From Anaerolineales bacterium (GTDB lineage: Bacteria; Chloroflexota; Anaerolineae; 4572-78; NAK82), in NCBI GenBank assembly GCA_024643945.1, contig JAHELX010000119.1, positions 1-12,367 of the forward strand: a stretch of 12,367 nucleotides of DNA, read 5' to 3'. The notes beneath the pieces are model-generated. The model did no database searches. It worked only from the letters and a program-made list of their open reading frames with translations, and was not told the DNA's origin. Positions 1 to 6,974 of this stretch are shown here, one piece after another (position 1 is the stretch's first letter; each line of letters begins with the position of its first letter). Position numbers and translations under genes: made by a program.

Positions 1-495
1 GCCTTTTGGCAACTGAGCTATCCCAGGCCCTATTCGGCCACAGTGGCGGCGGCGGCGGCAGAGTTCGACGTAGACCCGTTGCTCGTTTGGGCCGCCATGC
101 GCGAGGAGAGCCGCTACGATCCAGAAGCCCTTTCCTATGTGGGAGCCAGGGGTCTGATGCAGGTCATGCCACCCACCCAAACCTGGATCGCAGAGCAATT
201 AGGGGAAGACATCTCACCCGGTGATGCCTTCACCCCTGAAGCCAACATTCGCATGGGGGCATGGTTCTTCCATTTCTTGCTGGACTACTTTGATGGAGAC
301 CTGGACCTGGCCATCGCAGCCTACAATGCCGGGGCGGCCAGTGTGGATAGTTGGCAAGCAGATCCCCTGGTTTCAAATCGAGACGATCTGCTGCGCTGGA
401 TCGGGTTTGGGCAGACGCGGGAGTACCTGGAGCGCGTCTGCCTAAGTTACCGGGTTTATCAGGAGCTATATGCCAATGGCGGTAGTGCAGAATAA
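1..495 (+). CDS. Lytic murein transglycosylase, Slt family (5' end outside window)
   Basis: The reading frame is open from the first base and ends at TAA 493-495, giving 164 visible codons; the N-terminal part lies outside the window. The fragment is a goose-lysozyme-like SLT domain that cleaves the MurNAc-GlcNAc bond of peptidoglycan to form 1,6-anhydro products. The motifs occur in the expected order: Y-P-R-P-Y just before the domain; M-R-E-E-S-R-Y-D-P with the probable catalytic Glu at visible residue 36; G-A-R-G-L-M-Q-V-M-P at about 48-57; the helix P-E-A-N-I-R-M-G; A-A-Y-N-A-G-A; and a C-terminal G-Q-T-R-E-Y-L-E-R-V. This matches the soluble-lytic (Slt70-like) group, which usually has a long alpha-helical N-terminal region. 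An internal GTG at 43 begins a run of GCG/GCA alanine codons, but the Slt motif continues upstream of it, so it is not the true start. Export cannot be judged without the N-terminus. Confidence 0.9.
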   Translation, partial: AFWQLSYPRPYSATVAAAAAEFDVDPLLVWAAMREESRYDPEALSYVGARGLMQVMPPTQTWIAEQLGEDISPGDAFTPEANIRMGAWFFHFLLDYFDGDLDLAIAAYNAGAASVDSWQADPLVSNRDDLLRWIGFGQTREYLERVCLSYRVYQELYANGGSAE

Positions 496-555
496 GCAGA
501 GCAAAGAAGTGAGGATTTCATAGCATCAATCCCAATTCTGTGGAGGAAAGGAACG

Positions 556-1719
556 ATGACCCAGGAACTTCCCAAGACGGCAGACGCGGTGATCATTGGG
601 GGTGGCGTGATGGGCACCAGCACAGCCTATCACCTGGCGCGTAAAGGAGCTAAGAACGTGCTGCTGGTGGAAAAGGAACCGTTCTTTGGCGTGATGTCCA
701 CCGGCCAGTGTGCTGGGGGAATCCGTCACCAGTTCTCGTCCGAGATCAACATTCGCCTGTCGATCGACAGCATCCGCATGTTGGAGCGCTTCCCGGAAGA
801 AATGGGGCAGGACGTGGACCTGCGCTTTACGGGTTACCTTTTCCTGTTAACCCACGAGCAGGACGTCGCCACGTTTCGCGAGAACGTCGCGTTGCAGCGT
901 TCGCTAGGGGTGATGACCCAGTGGTTAGAGCCAGATGAAATTACTGGTATGCTGCCTCTGCTGAATTTGGCAGGAGTGAGGGCCGGCACGTTTTACGAGC
1001 GCGATGGGCTGTGTGATCCTGCCAGTGTGGTCCAGGGATATGTCGCCAACGCCCGGCGGCTGGGGGCCCGCCTGTTCACCGATACGAAGGTGGTGGACAT
1101 TCGCACCCTGGGGGGGCGCATCACCGCCGTGGAGACGGACCAAGGCGTCATCCAAACGCCGGTAGTGGTCAATGCTTGTGGGGCATGGGCCGCACAAATT
1201 GGCCGCATGGTGGGAGTGGATATTCCCATTGAGCCTATCCGGCGCCAAATTGTGGTCACTACGCCCATTCCCGAGCTGCCCTCCGATTTTCCCTTCGTTA
1301 TCTTCTTCCACGAAGCGTTGTACTTCCACCGCGAGGGCGAGGGAATCTTGACCGGCAAATCCAACCCCGACGAGACGGCAGGCTATAGACTGAGCGTGGA
1401 CACTGAATGGGAAATGGTGCACATGGATGAAGCCATGGTCCGTATGCCCGTGTTAGAAAAGGCAGGGCTCCTTTCGCATTGGGCAGGCCTCTATGAGGTC
1501 ACGCCAGATGCTCATCCTATCCTGGGGCGCATCCCTACCGTGGAGGGGTTCTACGCCATGGCTGGCTTTTCCGGGCATGGGTTTATGCATGGACCGATGG
1601 TTGGGTTGCTGATGGCCGAGGAGATCCTGGATGGCCATGCCCATACTGTGGACATCGCCCCCTTCCGCTACGACCGCTTCCTGGTGGGCGAGCTGCACCC
1701 GGAATATAACGTAGTGTGA
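556..1719 (+). CDS. FAD-dependent oxidoreductase, sarcosine oxidase beta / DAO family
   Basis: 387 aa; GGAGG at 542-546 precedes ATG 556. The Rossmann dinucleotide motif G-G-G-V-M-G is at residues 15-20, followed by an acidic strand end (L-V-E-K-E). Further DAO-family signatures are S-T-G-Q-C-A-G-G-I-R, D-G-L-C-D-P-A, V-V-N-A-C-G-A-W-A, and near the C-terminus W-A-G-L-Y-E-V-T-P-D-A-H-P-I-L-G with G-F-S-G-H-G. Known relatives oxidise N-methyl or cyclic amino acids (sarcosine, dimethylglycine, proline) with FAD. Monomeric sarcosine oxidase links FAD through a Cys in C-M-Y-x-x-T-P-D; here that position is Gly311, so this protein probably holds FAD non-covalently. No partner subunits of a heterotetrameric sarcosine oxidase are adjacent, so it may work alone or with a distant partner. 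It lies 60 bp after the transglycosylase and converges on rnhB with an 18-bp gap. The family is clear; the substrate is not. Confidence 0.88.
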   Translation: MTQELPKTADAVIIGGGVMGTSTAYHLARKGAKNVLLVEKEPFFGVMSTGQCAGGIRHQFSSEINIRLSIDSIRMLERFPEEMGQDVDLRFTGYLFLLTHEQDVATFRENVALQRSLGVMTQWLEPDEITGMLPLLNLAGVRAGTFYERDGLCDPASVVQGYVANARRLGARLFTDTKVVDIRTLGGRITAVETDQGVIQTPVVVNACGAWAAQIGRMVGVDIPIEPIRRQIVVTTPIPELPSDFPFVIFFHEALYFHREGEGILTGKSNPDETAGYRLSVDTEWEMVHMDEAMVRMPVLEKAGLLSHWAGLYEVTPDAHPILGRIPTVEGFYAMAGFSGHGFMHGPMVGLLMAEEILDGHAHTVDIAPFRYDRFLVGELHPEYNVV

Positions 1720-1737
1720 ACCGACAAAACCTCAGAT

Positions 1738-2394
1738 TCAACCAGGTTGCGACACGCCGGGGGGCTGGGCTTTGGGATACGCGCTCAAGGGGGCAAAGGA
1801 CATACGGTGAATGGGGGTCGGACCGAGCTCGGCCAGGGCGGCCTGATGGGCGGCGGTGCCGTAACCCTTGTGTCGGGCGAAGCCGTAGCCGGGGTAGCGC
1901 CGGTCGAGCAGAACCATCAGCCGGTCACGGGTGACCTTGGCGATAATCGAGGCGGCCGCTACCGATAGGGAGAGTGCATCGGCTTTGGGAAAAGCAATTT
2001 GGGGCAGGGCAACGTCTGTCAGGTGCAGATGGTCGAGGATGAGATGTCCGGGCTGAAGCGAGAGACAGCCAAGTGCTCGCCTCATCGCTCGCCGGGTTGC
2101 GGGCACAATTCCATCCCGGTCAATGACCATCGGCGCGCTGATTCCCACGCCAACCTCCAATGCGATCTGGCATATCACGTCGAAGAGCGCATCGCGTGCG
2201 CCAGGCGAGAGTTGCTTTGAGTCGCGTACGCCATCGAGGGCTTGCTGCAGATCAGTACGATCCAAAGGCAGAATGATAGCAGCCGCCACCACCGGTCCGG
2301 CCCAAGCTCCCCGTCCCGCCTCGTCTAGCCCGGCGACAAAATGATAGCCCTGCGCACGCAGGGCTAGCTCAAATTCAAGCGTAGGAATATCCAT
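1738..2394 (-). CDS. rnhB: Ribonuclease HII
   Basis: 218 aa, usual for the family. RNase HII removes RNA from RNA:DNA hybrids and nicks at single ribonucleotides misincorporated in DNA, starting ribonucleotide excision repair; it is cytoplasmic and metal-dependent. The signature G-L-D-E-A-G-R-G gives acidic residues Asp24 and Glu25; D-S-K is at 58-60; Asp121 lies in L-I-L-D-H; Asp139 lies in A-D-A-L-S-L-S-V-A-A-A-S-I-I-A-K. The four-residue active site (D-E-D-D) is therefore complete. The ATG at 2394 has no clear Shine-Dalgarno sequence, but starting here places the DEAGRG motif at the usual distance from the N-terminus. It is the last gene of the leftward trmD-rplS-rnhB series, a conserved order. 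The 203 bp between it and rplS hold no convincing gene, promoter or terminator, so it is probably co-transcribed with rplS. Confidence 0.95.
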   Translation of the reverse strand: MDIPTLEFELALRAQGYHFVAGLDEAGRGAWAGPVVAAAIILPLDRTDLQQALDGVRDSKQLSPGARDALFDVICQIALEVGVGISAPMVIDRDGIVPATRRAMRRALGCLSLQPGHLILDHLHLTDVALPQIAFPKADALSLSVAAASIIAKVTRDRLMVLLDRRYPGYGFARHKGYGTAAHQAALAELGPTPIHRMSFAPLSAYPKAQPPGVSQPG

Positions 2395-2597
2395 CTTAGC
2401 TGTTGGGAGCTATAAAGCGTAAATCCGGGCCTGACATAGAATCCGGACACTCTCAAGGCACGGTTCACTGCCCTTCCTGCCGGCCTGGTCTTCGCCTGAC
2501 CCTCATCCCGGTTCCGCTGCACGAGCCAGAGAATACGTATGCGATCTCAATCCCTTCAGCGGGGATCAGCTCAGGAAGACGGGTGTTGAGAATACCT

Positions 2598-2951
2598 CTA
2601 GTCCCGTCGTTCACGCAGACGAGCTGATTTGCCGCTGCGCTCGCGCAGAAAATAGAGCTTGGCGCGGCGTACGTGCGCGTGTCGCAATACCTCAATTTTC
2701 TCGACACGAGGCGAGTGGATCAGGAAAGTTCGCTCAACGCCCACGCCGTGGGATGCGGTGCGGCGGACAGTGAACGTCTTGTTGATGCCCCCCCCTCGTA
2801 TGCGGATGACTACACCTTGCACAACCTGCACACGCTCGCGATTGCCTTCCACGATGCGAACGTGGACCTTTACTGTGTCTCCAGGCGCCAGGTCAGTAAC
2901 TTCTTCTTTGTGATTTTCAATGGATCGGATTAGATCAACTGCATTTGCCAT
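2598..2951 (-). CDS. rplS: Large ribosomal subunit protein bL19
   Basis: 117 aa, normal length. L19 is a bacterial 50S protein at the interface with the small subunit. Recognisable blocks are P-G-D-T-V-K-V-H-V (about 23-31), [46 protein letters not shown] and [10 protein letters not shown] purine-rich AGAAGGGTGG (complement of 2959-2968) precedes the ATG at 2951 and supports the start. It follows trmD by 184 bp or more and has its own strong predicted promoter in that gap, so it can be made independently of trmD; rnhB follows downstream. rpsP and rimM, which often accompany trmD and rplS, are absent from the window. Confidence 0.97.
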   Translation of the reverse strand: MANAVDLIRSIENHKEEVTDLAPGDTVKVHVRIVEGNRERVQVVQGVVIRIRGGGINKTFTVRRTASHGVGVERTFLIHSPRVEKIEVLRHAHVRRAKLYFLRERSGKSARLRERRD

Positions 2952-3015
2952 TGTATTGCCACCCTTCTGCGTGGGTCAATATTTGTCAACGGGTTGTGGA
3001 TTGAAAAGATTGCTT

Positions 3016-3035
3016 CCGTGCGCCTGGCGCAACGG
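3016..3035 (-). promoter_or_regulatory. Hairpin near the 5' end of the rplS leader RNA
   Basis: On the minus strand CCG plus TGCG pairs with CGCA plus CGG around a 5-nt loop (positions 3023-3027), with one bulged base at 3032. It falls about a dozen bases inside the transcript expected from the rplS promoter, within a leader of roughly 95 nt. L19 leader motifs that control rplS are known in some other phyla; whether this is a functional equivalent or only a stabilising 5' hairpin cannot be told from one sequence. Confidence 0.4.
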
Positions 3036-3053
3036 CTCAGGTCACAAAAGATA

Positions 3054-3082
3054 ATTATAGCATCAGGAGAAACACCAAGCAA
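3054..3082 (-). promoter_or_regulatory. Predicted sigma-A-type promoter for rplS (rnhB)
   Basis: On the minus strand TTGCTT (complement of 3077-3082) is followed after exactly 17 bp by a perfect TATAAT (complement of 3054-3059). TGC immediately before the -10 box makes it an extended -10 promoter. Transcription would start near 3047, leaving a leader of about 95 nt. It lies in the trmD-rplS gap and points at rplS. Confidence 0.75.
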
Positions 3083-3135
3083 ATCTTACGCCCGGTTTTG
3101 CGCGAATTTTTCGTTTGTTATCTGAAAAACTGCCG

Positions 3136-3885
3136 TTACTCGTCGTCAGCCTCTAATTGGGCCAGAAACTCGCGGTCAGCCTGGCTGAGATCGGCGTGAG
3201 CCAATAGATCAGGCCGGCGGTTGCGGGTGCGGCGCAACGCCTCGCGCCGCCGCCAGCGGTCTACCTCCGCATGATGGCCGGAGAGCAATACCTCGGGAAC
3301 CGGATAGCCCCGATAGACCGCGGGACGGGTGTAATGTGGATACTCCAGCAGTCCGCTGGCGTAAGAGTCATTCACCGTCGCGCCTGGGTCACCCAGCACG
3401 CCAGGAAGGAGACGAACGACGGCGTCCACGACGACCATAGCTGGAATCTCGCCGCCGGAGAGCACGTAATCGCCGATGGAGACCTCGTCGGTTACCAGGT
3501 ATTGGCGTACCCGCTCGTCAACTCCTTCATAGCGCCCACAAATGAGCAGCAGCCGCTCATGATCGGCCAGTTCCCGGGCCACCGCCTGCGTGAAGAGACG
3601 ACCTTGTGGTGTGAGCAAGATAATAGGGGGAACCTCGGGCTGGCCGGCCGGCTCAAATCCCAGGACCGATTCAACCGCATTCCAGATTGGCTCGGGCTTC
3701 ATCACCATGCCGCCGCCGCCGCCGTACGGTGTGTCGTCGGTCATGTGATGCCGGTCGGTGGCGTAGTCGCGGATGTTGTGCAAAGCAATGCTCACCTGCC
3801 CTGCCTCACGGGCGCGCCGCATGATACTGGCGTCGAAGGCCCCACTGAACATTTCTGGGAAGAGAGTGAAAATGTCGAATCGCAC
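3136..3885 (-). CDS. trmD: tRNA (guanine-N1-)-methyltransferase TrmD
   Basis: 249 aa from the chosen start. TrmD uses S-adenosylmethionine to make m1G37 next to the anticodon, preventing +1 frameshifts; it acts as a homodimer with a trefoil-knot SPOUT fold. The conserved opening [12 protein letters not shown], the loop Y-G-G-G-G-G-M-V-M (about 54-62), [12 protein letters not shown] (about 115-126) and [11 protein letters not shown] are all present; the Asp of G-D-Y (about residue 139) is the expected catalytic base. The frame stays open upstream to ATG 3900 and GTG 3921, adding 5 or 12 residues. I prefer GTG 3885 because homologues begin directly at the R-F-D or equivalent strand, and because the predicted transcript starts only about 8 nt before 3921. 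No strong Shine-Dalgarno sequence separates the choices. trmD heads the leftward cluster and is divergent from rpsO. Confidence 0.95.
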   Translation of the reverse strand: MRFDIFTLFPEMFSGAFDASIMRRAREAGQVSIALHNIRDYATDRHHMTDDTPYGGGGGMVMKPEPIWNAVESVLGFEPAGQPEVPPIILLTPQGRLFTQAVARELADHERLLLICGRYEGVDERVRQYLVTDEVSIGDYVLSGGEIPAMVVVDAVVRLLPGVLGDPGATVNDSYASGLLEYPHYTRPAVYRGYPVPEVLLSGHHAEVDRWRRREALRRTRNRRPDLLAHADLSQADREFLAQLEADDE

Positions 3886-3935
3886 TACACTACCAACCAT
3901 TACATAATATGTAGAATACACTACACAGACATTTT

Positions 3936-3964
3936 ATTGTAGCACGAAGTAGGGACTGCGACAA
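3936..3964 (-). promoter_or_regulatory. Predicted promoter for trmD
   Basis: On the minus strand TTGTCG (complement of 3959-3964), a 17-bp spacer, then TACAAT (complement of 3936-3941) preceded by TGC, an extended -10. Transcription would begin near 3929, leaving a leader of about 43 nt to GTG 3885. It lies back to back with the rpsO promoter, and the two core elements are about 25 bp apart. Confidence 0.65.
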
Positions 3965-3967
3965 AAG

Positions 3968-4000
3968 AAAGGGCAGCAAACCCCAATTTTTGCGCCCTTT
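3968..4000. repeat. Inverted repeat between the divergent trmD and rpsO promoters
   Basis: AAAGGGC (3968-3974), a single unpaired A, and GCAAA (3976-3980) are matched by TTTGC (3989-3993) and GCCCTTT (3994-4000) around the 8-bp centre 3981-3988. The right arm contains the rpsO -35 region, and the left arm starts 4 bp from the trmD -35 box. It could be an operator serving both promoters, or a bidirectional stem-loop that blocks antisense read-through, since T-rich runs follow it in both directions. Confidence 0.6.
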
Positions 4001-4018
4001 CCTCTTTTATGATATAAT
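3990..4018 (+). promoter_or_regulatory. Predicted promoter for rpsO
   Basis: A weak -35 (TTGCGC, 3990-3995), a 17-bp spacer and a perfect TATAAT (4013-4018) preceded by TGA, an extended -10, which would compensate for the weak -35. Transcription would start near 4025, leaving a leader of about 65 nt before rpsO. Confidence 0.72.
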
Positions 4019-4039
4019 TTATAGGATTGGCTGGGGGCC

Positions 4040-4068
4040 CGGGCGGAATTTCCTCTGCCCGTCGCCCG
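4040..4068 (+). promoter_or_regulatory. Possible structured rpsO leader
   Basis: CGGGC at 4040-4044 can pair with either of two nearby GCCCG copies, at 4057-4061 or 4064-4068. The second pairing ends close to the Shine-Dalgarno region (AGGTGAGGAGG, 4074-4084). In several phyla S15 represses its own mRNA by binding a leader fold, and these folds differ widely between lineages. This may be such a site, but short GC-rich pairings also arise by chance. Confidence 0.35.
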
Positions 4069-4089
4069 ACATAAGGTGAGGAGGACACC

Positions 4090-4359
4090 GTGGCACTTAG
4101 TAAAGAACAAAAAGGGGAAATTATCCACACCTATCACGTCCATCTCAATGATACTGGCTCGCCCGAAGTGCAGATTGCGTTGTTGACGACCCGTATCAAT
4201 CAGCTTGTTGAACATCTCAAAGCGCACAAGCACGACGAGCATTCCCGGCGAGGCCTGCTAAAGCTAGTTGGGCAACGCCGACGTCATCTGGCATATCTCA
4301 GTCGCAAAGACGCCGCTCGCTATAAAGAGATTGTTGATCGTCTCGGGCTGAGAAAATAG
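4090..4359 (+). CDS. rpsO: Small ribosomal subunit protein uS15
   Basis: 89 aa, the standard S15 length. S15 binds 16S rRNA early in assembly of the 30S platform and takes part in a bridge to the large subunit. Conserved blocks are [19 protein letters not shown] (about 17-35), [20 protein letters not shown] and R-R-R-H-L-A-Y-L. The start is GTG 4090, preceded by a very good Shine-Dalgarno stretch (AGGTGAGGAGG at 4074-4084). It is followed by pnp, the usual rpsO-pnp pairing, and has its own extended -10 promoter upstream. No terminator with a clean U-tract follows, so some transcripts probably continue into pnp. Confidence 0.98.
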   Translation: MALSKEQKGEIIHTYHVHLNDTGSPEVQIALLTTRINQLVEHLKAHKHDEHSRRGLLKLVGQRRRHLAYLSRKDAARYKEIVDRLGLRK

Positions 4360-4398
4360 CCGGGTCAAGCAAAAAAAGGATTAACTATCACTTTGGAA

Positions 4399-4438
4399 CA
4401 AACGAGTAGAGGCGGGTTACACGGCATCTGCTCGTTTG
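4399..4438 (+). promoter_or_regulatory. 12-bp stem-loop between rpsO and pnp
   Basis: CAAACGAGTAGA (4399-4410) pairs with TCTGCTCGTTTG (4427-4438), 11 Watson-Crick pairs plus one G-U, with a 16-nt loop. What follows is AT-rich but not a U-run, so it is a poor intrinsic terminator. The position matches the rpsO-pnp junction of E. coli, where a terminator and an RNase III-cleaved stem control pnp. A processing or attenuation site is the most likely role. The AT-rich stretch 4439-4457 might also hold a weak promoter. Confidence 0.55.
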
Positions 4439-4471
4439 AATTATATACATAATATATGGCACGAAGTCGGT

Positions 4472-4567
4472 CAGAGGCGCAGGAATTGGGGCGTGTGCCT
4501 TAGTCAGAGGATAAGCTCAAAGCACGCCGCTGTTGGTTACGACCCACGCCCCAGTCCCTGACCTCTG
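4472..4567 (+). promoter_or_regulatory. Long structured pnp leader with alternative pairings
   Basis: Three blocks pair in nested order: CAGAGG 4472-4477 with CCTCTG 4562-4567, CAGG 4480-4483 with CCTG 4557-4560, and TGGGGCGTG 4487-4495 with CACGCCCCA 4545-4553. Part of the 5' arm (GGCGTG 4490-4495) can instead pair with CACGCC 4523-4528, which excludes the inner long stem. An 8-nt direct repeat, GTCAGAGG, begins at 4470 inside the 5' arm region (with one base difference at its first position) and at 4503 in the loop. PNPase represses its own mRNA through a leader stem in E. coli; this element could do the same or act as a switch. The pairings are seen; the function is inferred. Confidence 0.55.
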
Positions 4568-4590
4568 GGCCCGGCTTCTAGCCCAGGAGG
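4565..4590 (+). promoter_or_regulatory. Hairpin touching the pnp ribosome binding site
   Basis: CTGGGC (4565-4570) pairs with GCCCAG (4581-4586), and the last two bases are the first two of the Shine-Dalgarno AGGAGG (4585-4590). Bases 4565-4567 are shared with the outer end of the long leader stem, so the two structures compete. The Shine-Dalgarno sequence lies 12 nt before the ATG at 4603, a rather long spacing. Confidence 0.45.
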
Positions 4591-4602
4591 AAAAACCTTA
4601 CC

Positions 4603-6807
4603 ATGTCACAACCTATTCAAGCTCATCGATTCGAGGCGCATGTCGCGGATCGAGACGTTATCTTTGAGACCGGCAAACTCGCCGGTCAGGCAGGGGGTGC
4701 CGTTGTCATTCGCACTGGCGACACTATGCTGCTGGCAACAGCTACCGCCTCGAAGCAGCCCCGCGAGGGGGTTGACTTCTTCCCCCTCAGCGTAGACTAC
4801 GAGGAGCGGCTGTACGCCGCCGGTCGTATTCCCGGCAGTTTCTTCCGCCGTGAAGGGAGGCCCAGCGAAGATGCCATCCTCCTTTGCCGGTTGACTGATC
4901 GTCCATTGCGTCCCCTCTTTCCCAAAAGGTTTCGCCACGAAGTTCATATCGTCCTGACCGCCCTCTCTTCCGATGGCGAAAACCGAATAGATATTCTAGC
5001 CATCAACGCTGCCTCTGCGGCGTTGATGATTTCTGGCATCCCTTTCGACGGGCCGGTAGCGGCGGTTCGCATTGGCCTCATTGACGATCAGCTTGTCGTC
5101 AATCCTACAGCCAGCGAGATGGATCTTAGCGCGCTCGACTTGCGGGTAGCCGGGACGGAGGACGCCATCCTCATGGTTGAAGCCGGTGCCAACGAGGTGT
5201 CGGAGGCCAGGATGCTGGAGGCGCTGCGAGTGGCTCACGAGGCTATGCAGGATCTCATCCGGGTGCAAAAGGAAATGGCTGCCCAGGCAGGCAAACCGCC
5301 CATGGAAGTTGCGTTGGCCGAGGTCCCTGAAGAGAAGAGGACTGCCATTTTGAGTCGGCTGGAAGGGCACATCGCTCCCGCATTGGAGGTGAACAACACC
5401 AAAGAAGCGCTCAGTAGTGCCCTCGACGCCTTGCGCGATGAGATTGTCGCAAGCTTTGCCGACGACGACAGCGTTGATCCCAGAGATATATTAAGCATCT
5501 TCGACGAAGAGCTTAAGAAGGTCGTACGACAACGCATCCTGGACCATGGCATTCGGCCCGACGGTCGGGATCCTGTCACGATCCGCCCCATCTGGAGTGA
5601 AGTGGGAATATTGCCGCGTACCCATGGTTCTGGCCTCTTCAACCGAGGTGAAACGCAGGTGCTCACCATTACTACGTTGGGCACCCCCCGTGAGGAGCAG
5701 ACCCTCGACACCTTGGGTCCCAATGAGACCAAGCGATACATTCATCACTACAACTTCCCACCCTATTCCACCGGCGAAACCGGTTTTATGCGAGGGCCCA
5801 AACGGCGGGAAATTGGACACGGCGCGTTGGCCGAACGGGCGCTGTTGCCGATGATCCCCGGCGAAGATGAGTTTCCTTACACCTTGCGCCTGGTGTCGGA
5901 GGTTCTCTCATCCAACGGCTCCACCTCGATGGCCAGTGTGTGCGGCAGTACCCTGTCGCTGATGGATGCGGGTGTGCCCATCAAAGCGCCGGTCAGTGGC
6001 GTGGCCATGGGGCTGATCACTGAGGGTGATCGCTATGTCGTCCTGACTGATATCCAGGGCATTGAAGACGCTCTGGGTGATATGGACTTCAAAGTGGCTG
6101 GCACCCGCAAAGGCATAACTGCCCTACAAATGGATATCAAAATCCGCGGGCTGAACTATGAGATTATGGAAAAAGCTCTGGCCCAGGCCCGCGAAGGACG
6201 GCTTTTTATCCTGGACCGGATGCTGGAGACAATCAGCGAGCCGAGACCGGACCTTTCGCCCTATGCACCACGCATCATCACGGTCCAGATTGACCCGGAG
6301 AAGATCGGCAAGGTCATTGGCCCCGGCGGCAAGACGATCCGCGCCATCCAGGAAGAAACAGGCGTCAAGATTGACATCGAGGAAGATGGCACAGTCTTCA
6401 TCGCATCGGTTGACGGTGCGGGCAGCGAACAAGCCATTCAAATGGTGGAAGCCTTGACAGAAGAAGCCGAAATTGGTAAAATCTATACTGGCAAGGTTGT
6501 GCGTACCACCGATTTCGGTGCCTTCGTCGAGATTTTGCCTGGCGTTGATGGTTTGGTTCACATCAGTCAATTGGCCGATTATCGTGTACCTAGCGTTGAA
6601 GATGTCGTACGCGTGGGAGACGAGATAATGGTCATGGTCATTGACATTGACGCTGAAGGTAAGATCCGCCTTTCACGTCAGGCTGTTCTGGAAGGCTGGA
6701 CAGCCGAGGAAGCACGGGAACATGATCGGCGCCGCCCCAGCGGCGGTCGAGGCAACGATCGCAACCGGGGAGGGCGTAGTCGCGGTGGCCGGAGCCGATC
6801 CCGCTAA
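4603..6807 (+). CDS. pnp: Polyribonucleotide nucleotidyltransferase (PNPase)
   Basis: 734 aa. PNPase degrades RNA 3'-to-5' by phosphorolysis, releasing nucleoside diphosphates, as a ring-shaped trimer in the cytoplasm. The order is a first RNase PH domain (about 12-220), an alpha-helical linker, a second RNase PH domain (about 320-545), KH (about 560-615; G-K-V-I-G-P-G-G at 569-576) and S1 (about 625-697; D-F-G-A-F-V-E-I). The second PH domain keeps S-L-M-D-A-G-V-P and [11 protein letters not shown]; Asp489 and Asp495 have the spacing of the E. coli catalytic pair. The C-terminal tail after about residue 700 is rich in Arg, Gly and Ser (R-G-G-R-S repeats) and probably disordered, likely adding RNA contacts. 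The gene follows rpsO after a 243-bp structured leader, suggesting post-transcriptional control. An inverted-repeat element starts 8 bp after its stop codon. Confidence 0.98.
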   Translation: MSQPIQAHRFEAHVADRDVIFETGKLAGQAGGAVVIRTGDTMLLATATASKQPREGVDFFPLSVDYEERLYAAGRIPGSFFRREGRPSEDAILLCRLTDRPLRPLFPKRFRHEVHIVLTALSSDGENRIDILAINAASAALMISGIPFDGPVAAVRIGLIDDQLVVNPTASEMDLSALDLRVAGTEDAILMVEAGANEVSEARMLEALRVAHEAMQDLIRVQKEMAAQAGKPPMEVALAEVPEEKRTAILSRLEGHIAPALEVNNTKEALSSALDALRDEIVASFADDDSVDPRDILSIFDEELKKVVRQRILDHGIRPDGRDPVTIRPIWSEVGILPRTHGSGLFNRGETQVLTITTLGTPREEQTLDTLGPNETKRYIHHYNFPPYSTGETGFMRGPKRREIGHGALAERALLPMIPGEDEFPYTLRLVSEVLSSNGSTSMASVCGSTLSLMDAGVPIKAPVSGVAMGLITEGDRYVVLTDIQGIEDALGDMDFKVAGTRKGITALQMDIKIRGLNYEIMEKALAQAREGRLFILDRMLETISEPRPDLSPYAPRIITVQIDPEKIGKVIGPGGKTIRAIQEETGVKIDIEEDGTVFIASVDGAGSEQAIQMVEALTEEAEIGKIYTGKVVRTTDFGAFVEILPGVDGLVHISQLADYRVPSVEDVVRVGDEIMVMVIDIDAEGKIRLSRQAVLEGWTAEEAREHDRRRPSGGRGNDRNRGGRSRGGRSRSR

Positions 6808-6814
6808 GAGCGCA

Positions 6815-6932
6815 TCTGAAAAGTAGAGTGGGGCAGCCTTTTCCCCAGAGGGGACCTATCCCCGCAGGCCTGCCCCGAGGGGGGACCTATGGGTGGGCCA
6901 GTCTGCCCAGGCGAGCCCCACGACTTTTCAGA
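6815..6932. repeat. 118-bp element with terminal inverted repeats (MITE-like or extragenic palindrome)
   Basis: TCTGAAAAGT (6815-6824) is the exact complement of ACTTTTCAGA (6923-6932). Just inside, GTGGGGC (6828-6834) is the exact complement of GCCCCAC (6915-6921). The interior holds two GC-rich copies 30-31 bp apart, CCCC-AGA-GGGGACCTAT (6843-6859) and CCCC-GAGG-GGGGACCTAT (6873-6890), plus the palindrome GCAGGCCTGC. No transposase or convincing target duplication is visible (only CA on each side). It fills most of the pnp-lepB gap and could be a non-autonomous element, a dispersed extragenic repeat or an RNA-stabilising stem. Genome copy number would decide. Confidence 0.65.
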
Positions 6933-6974
6933 CAGTTTCTAATAATAAATACGAGCACATCATACGGAGATGCT

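Noticed and set aside
44..60. GGC/GCG triplet run in the transglycosylase gene
   Set aside because: It simply encodes an alanine run in a GC-rich gene and is too short to be meaningful.
925..1422. 165-codon open frame antisense to the FAD oxidoreductase
   Set aside because: Composition is His/Gln-rich shadow sequence and the sense frame is a clear conserved enzyme.
1720..1737. Terminator between the convergent oxidoreductase and rnhB genes
   Set aside because: Only 18 bp are available and no stem-loop with a T-run is visible.
2465..2597. Possible small gene or gene remnant between rplS and rnhB (minus strand)
   Set aside because: The frame is the tail of an alternate frame through rplS; its residues match nothing I know and no start or Shine-Dalgarno sequence is convincing.
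3271..3942. 223-codon open frame antisense to trmD
   Set aside because: It is a shadow of the GC-rich trmD gene, with no recognisable domain or ribosome binding site, and it overlaps both the trmD promoter and the inverted repeat.
6828..6974. N-terminal extension of lepB from GTG 6828 (49 extra residues)
   Set aside because: It would translate the inverted-repeat element into a Pro/Arg-rich stretch with no family match; ATG 6975 has a good Shine-Dalgarno sequence and gives the usual length.
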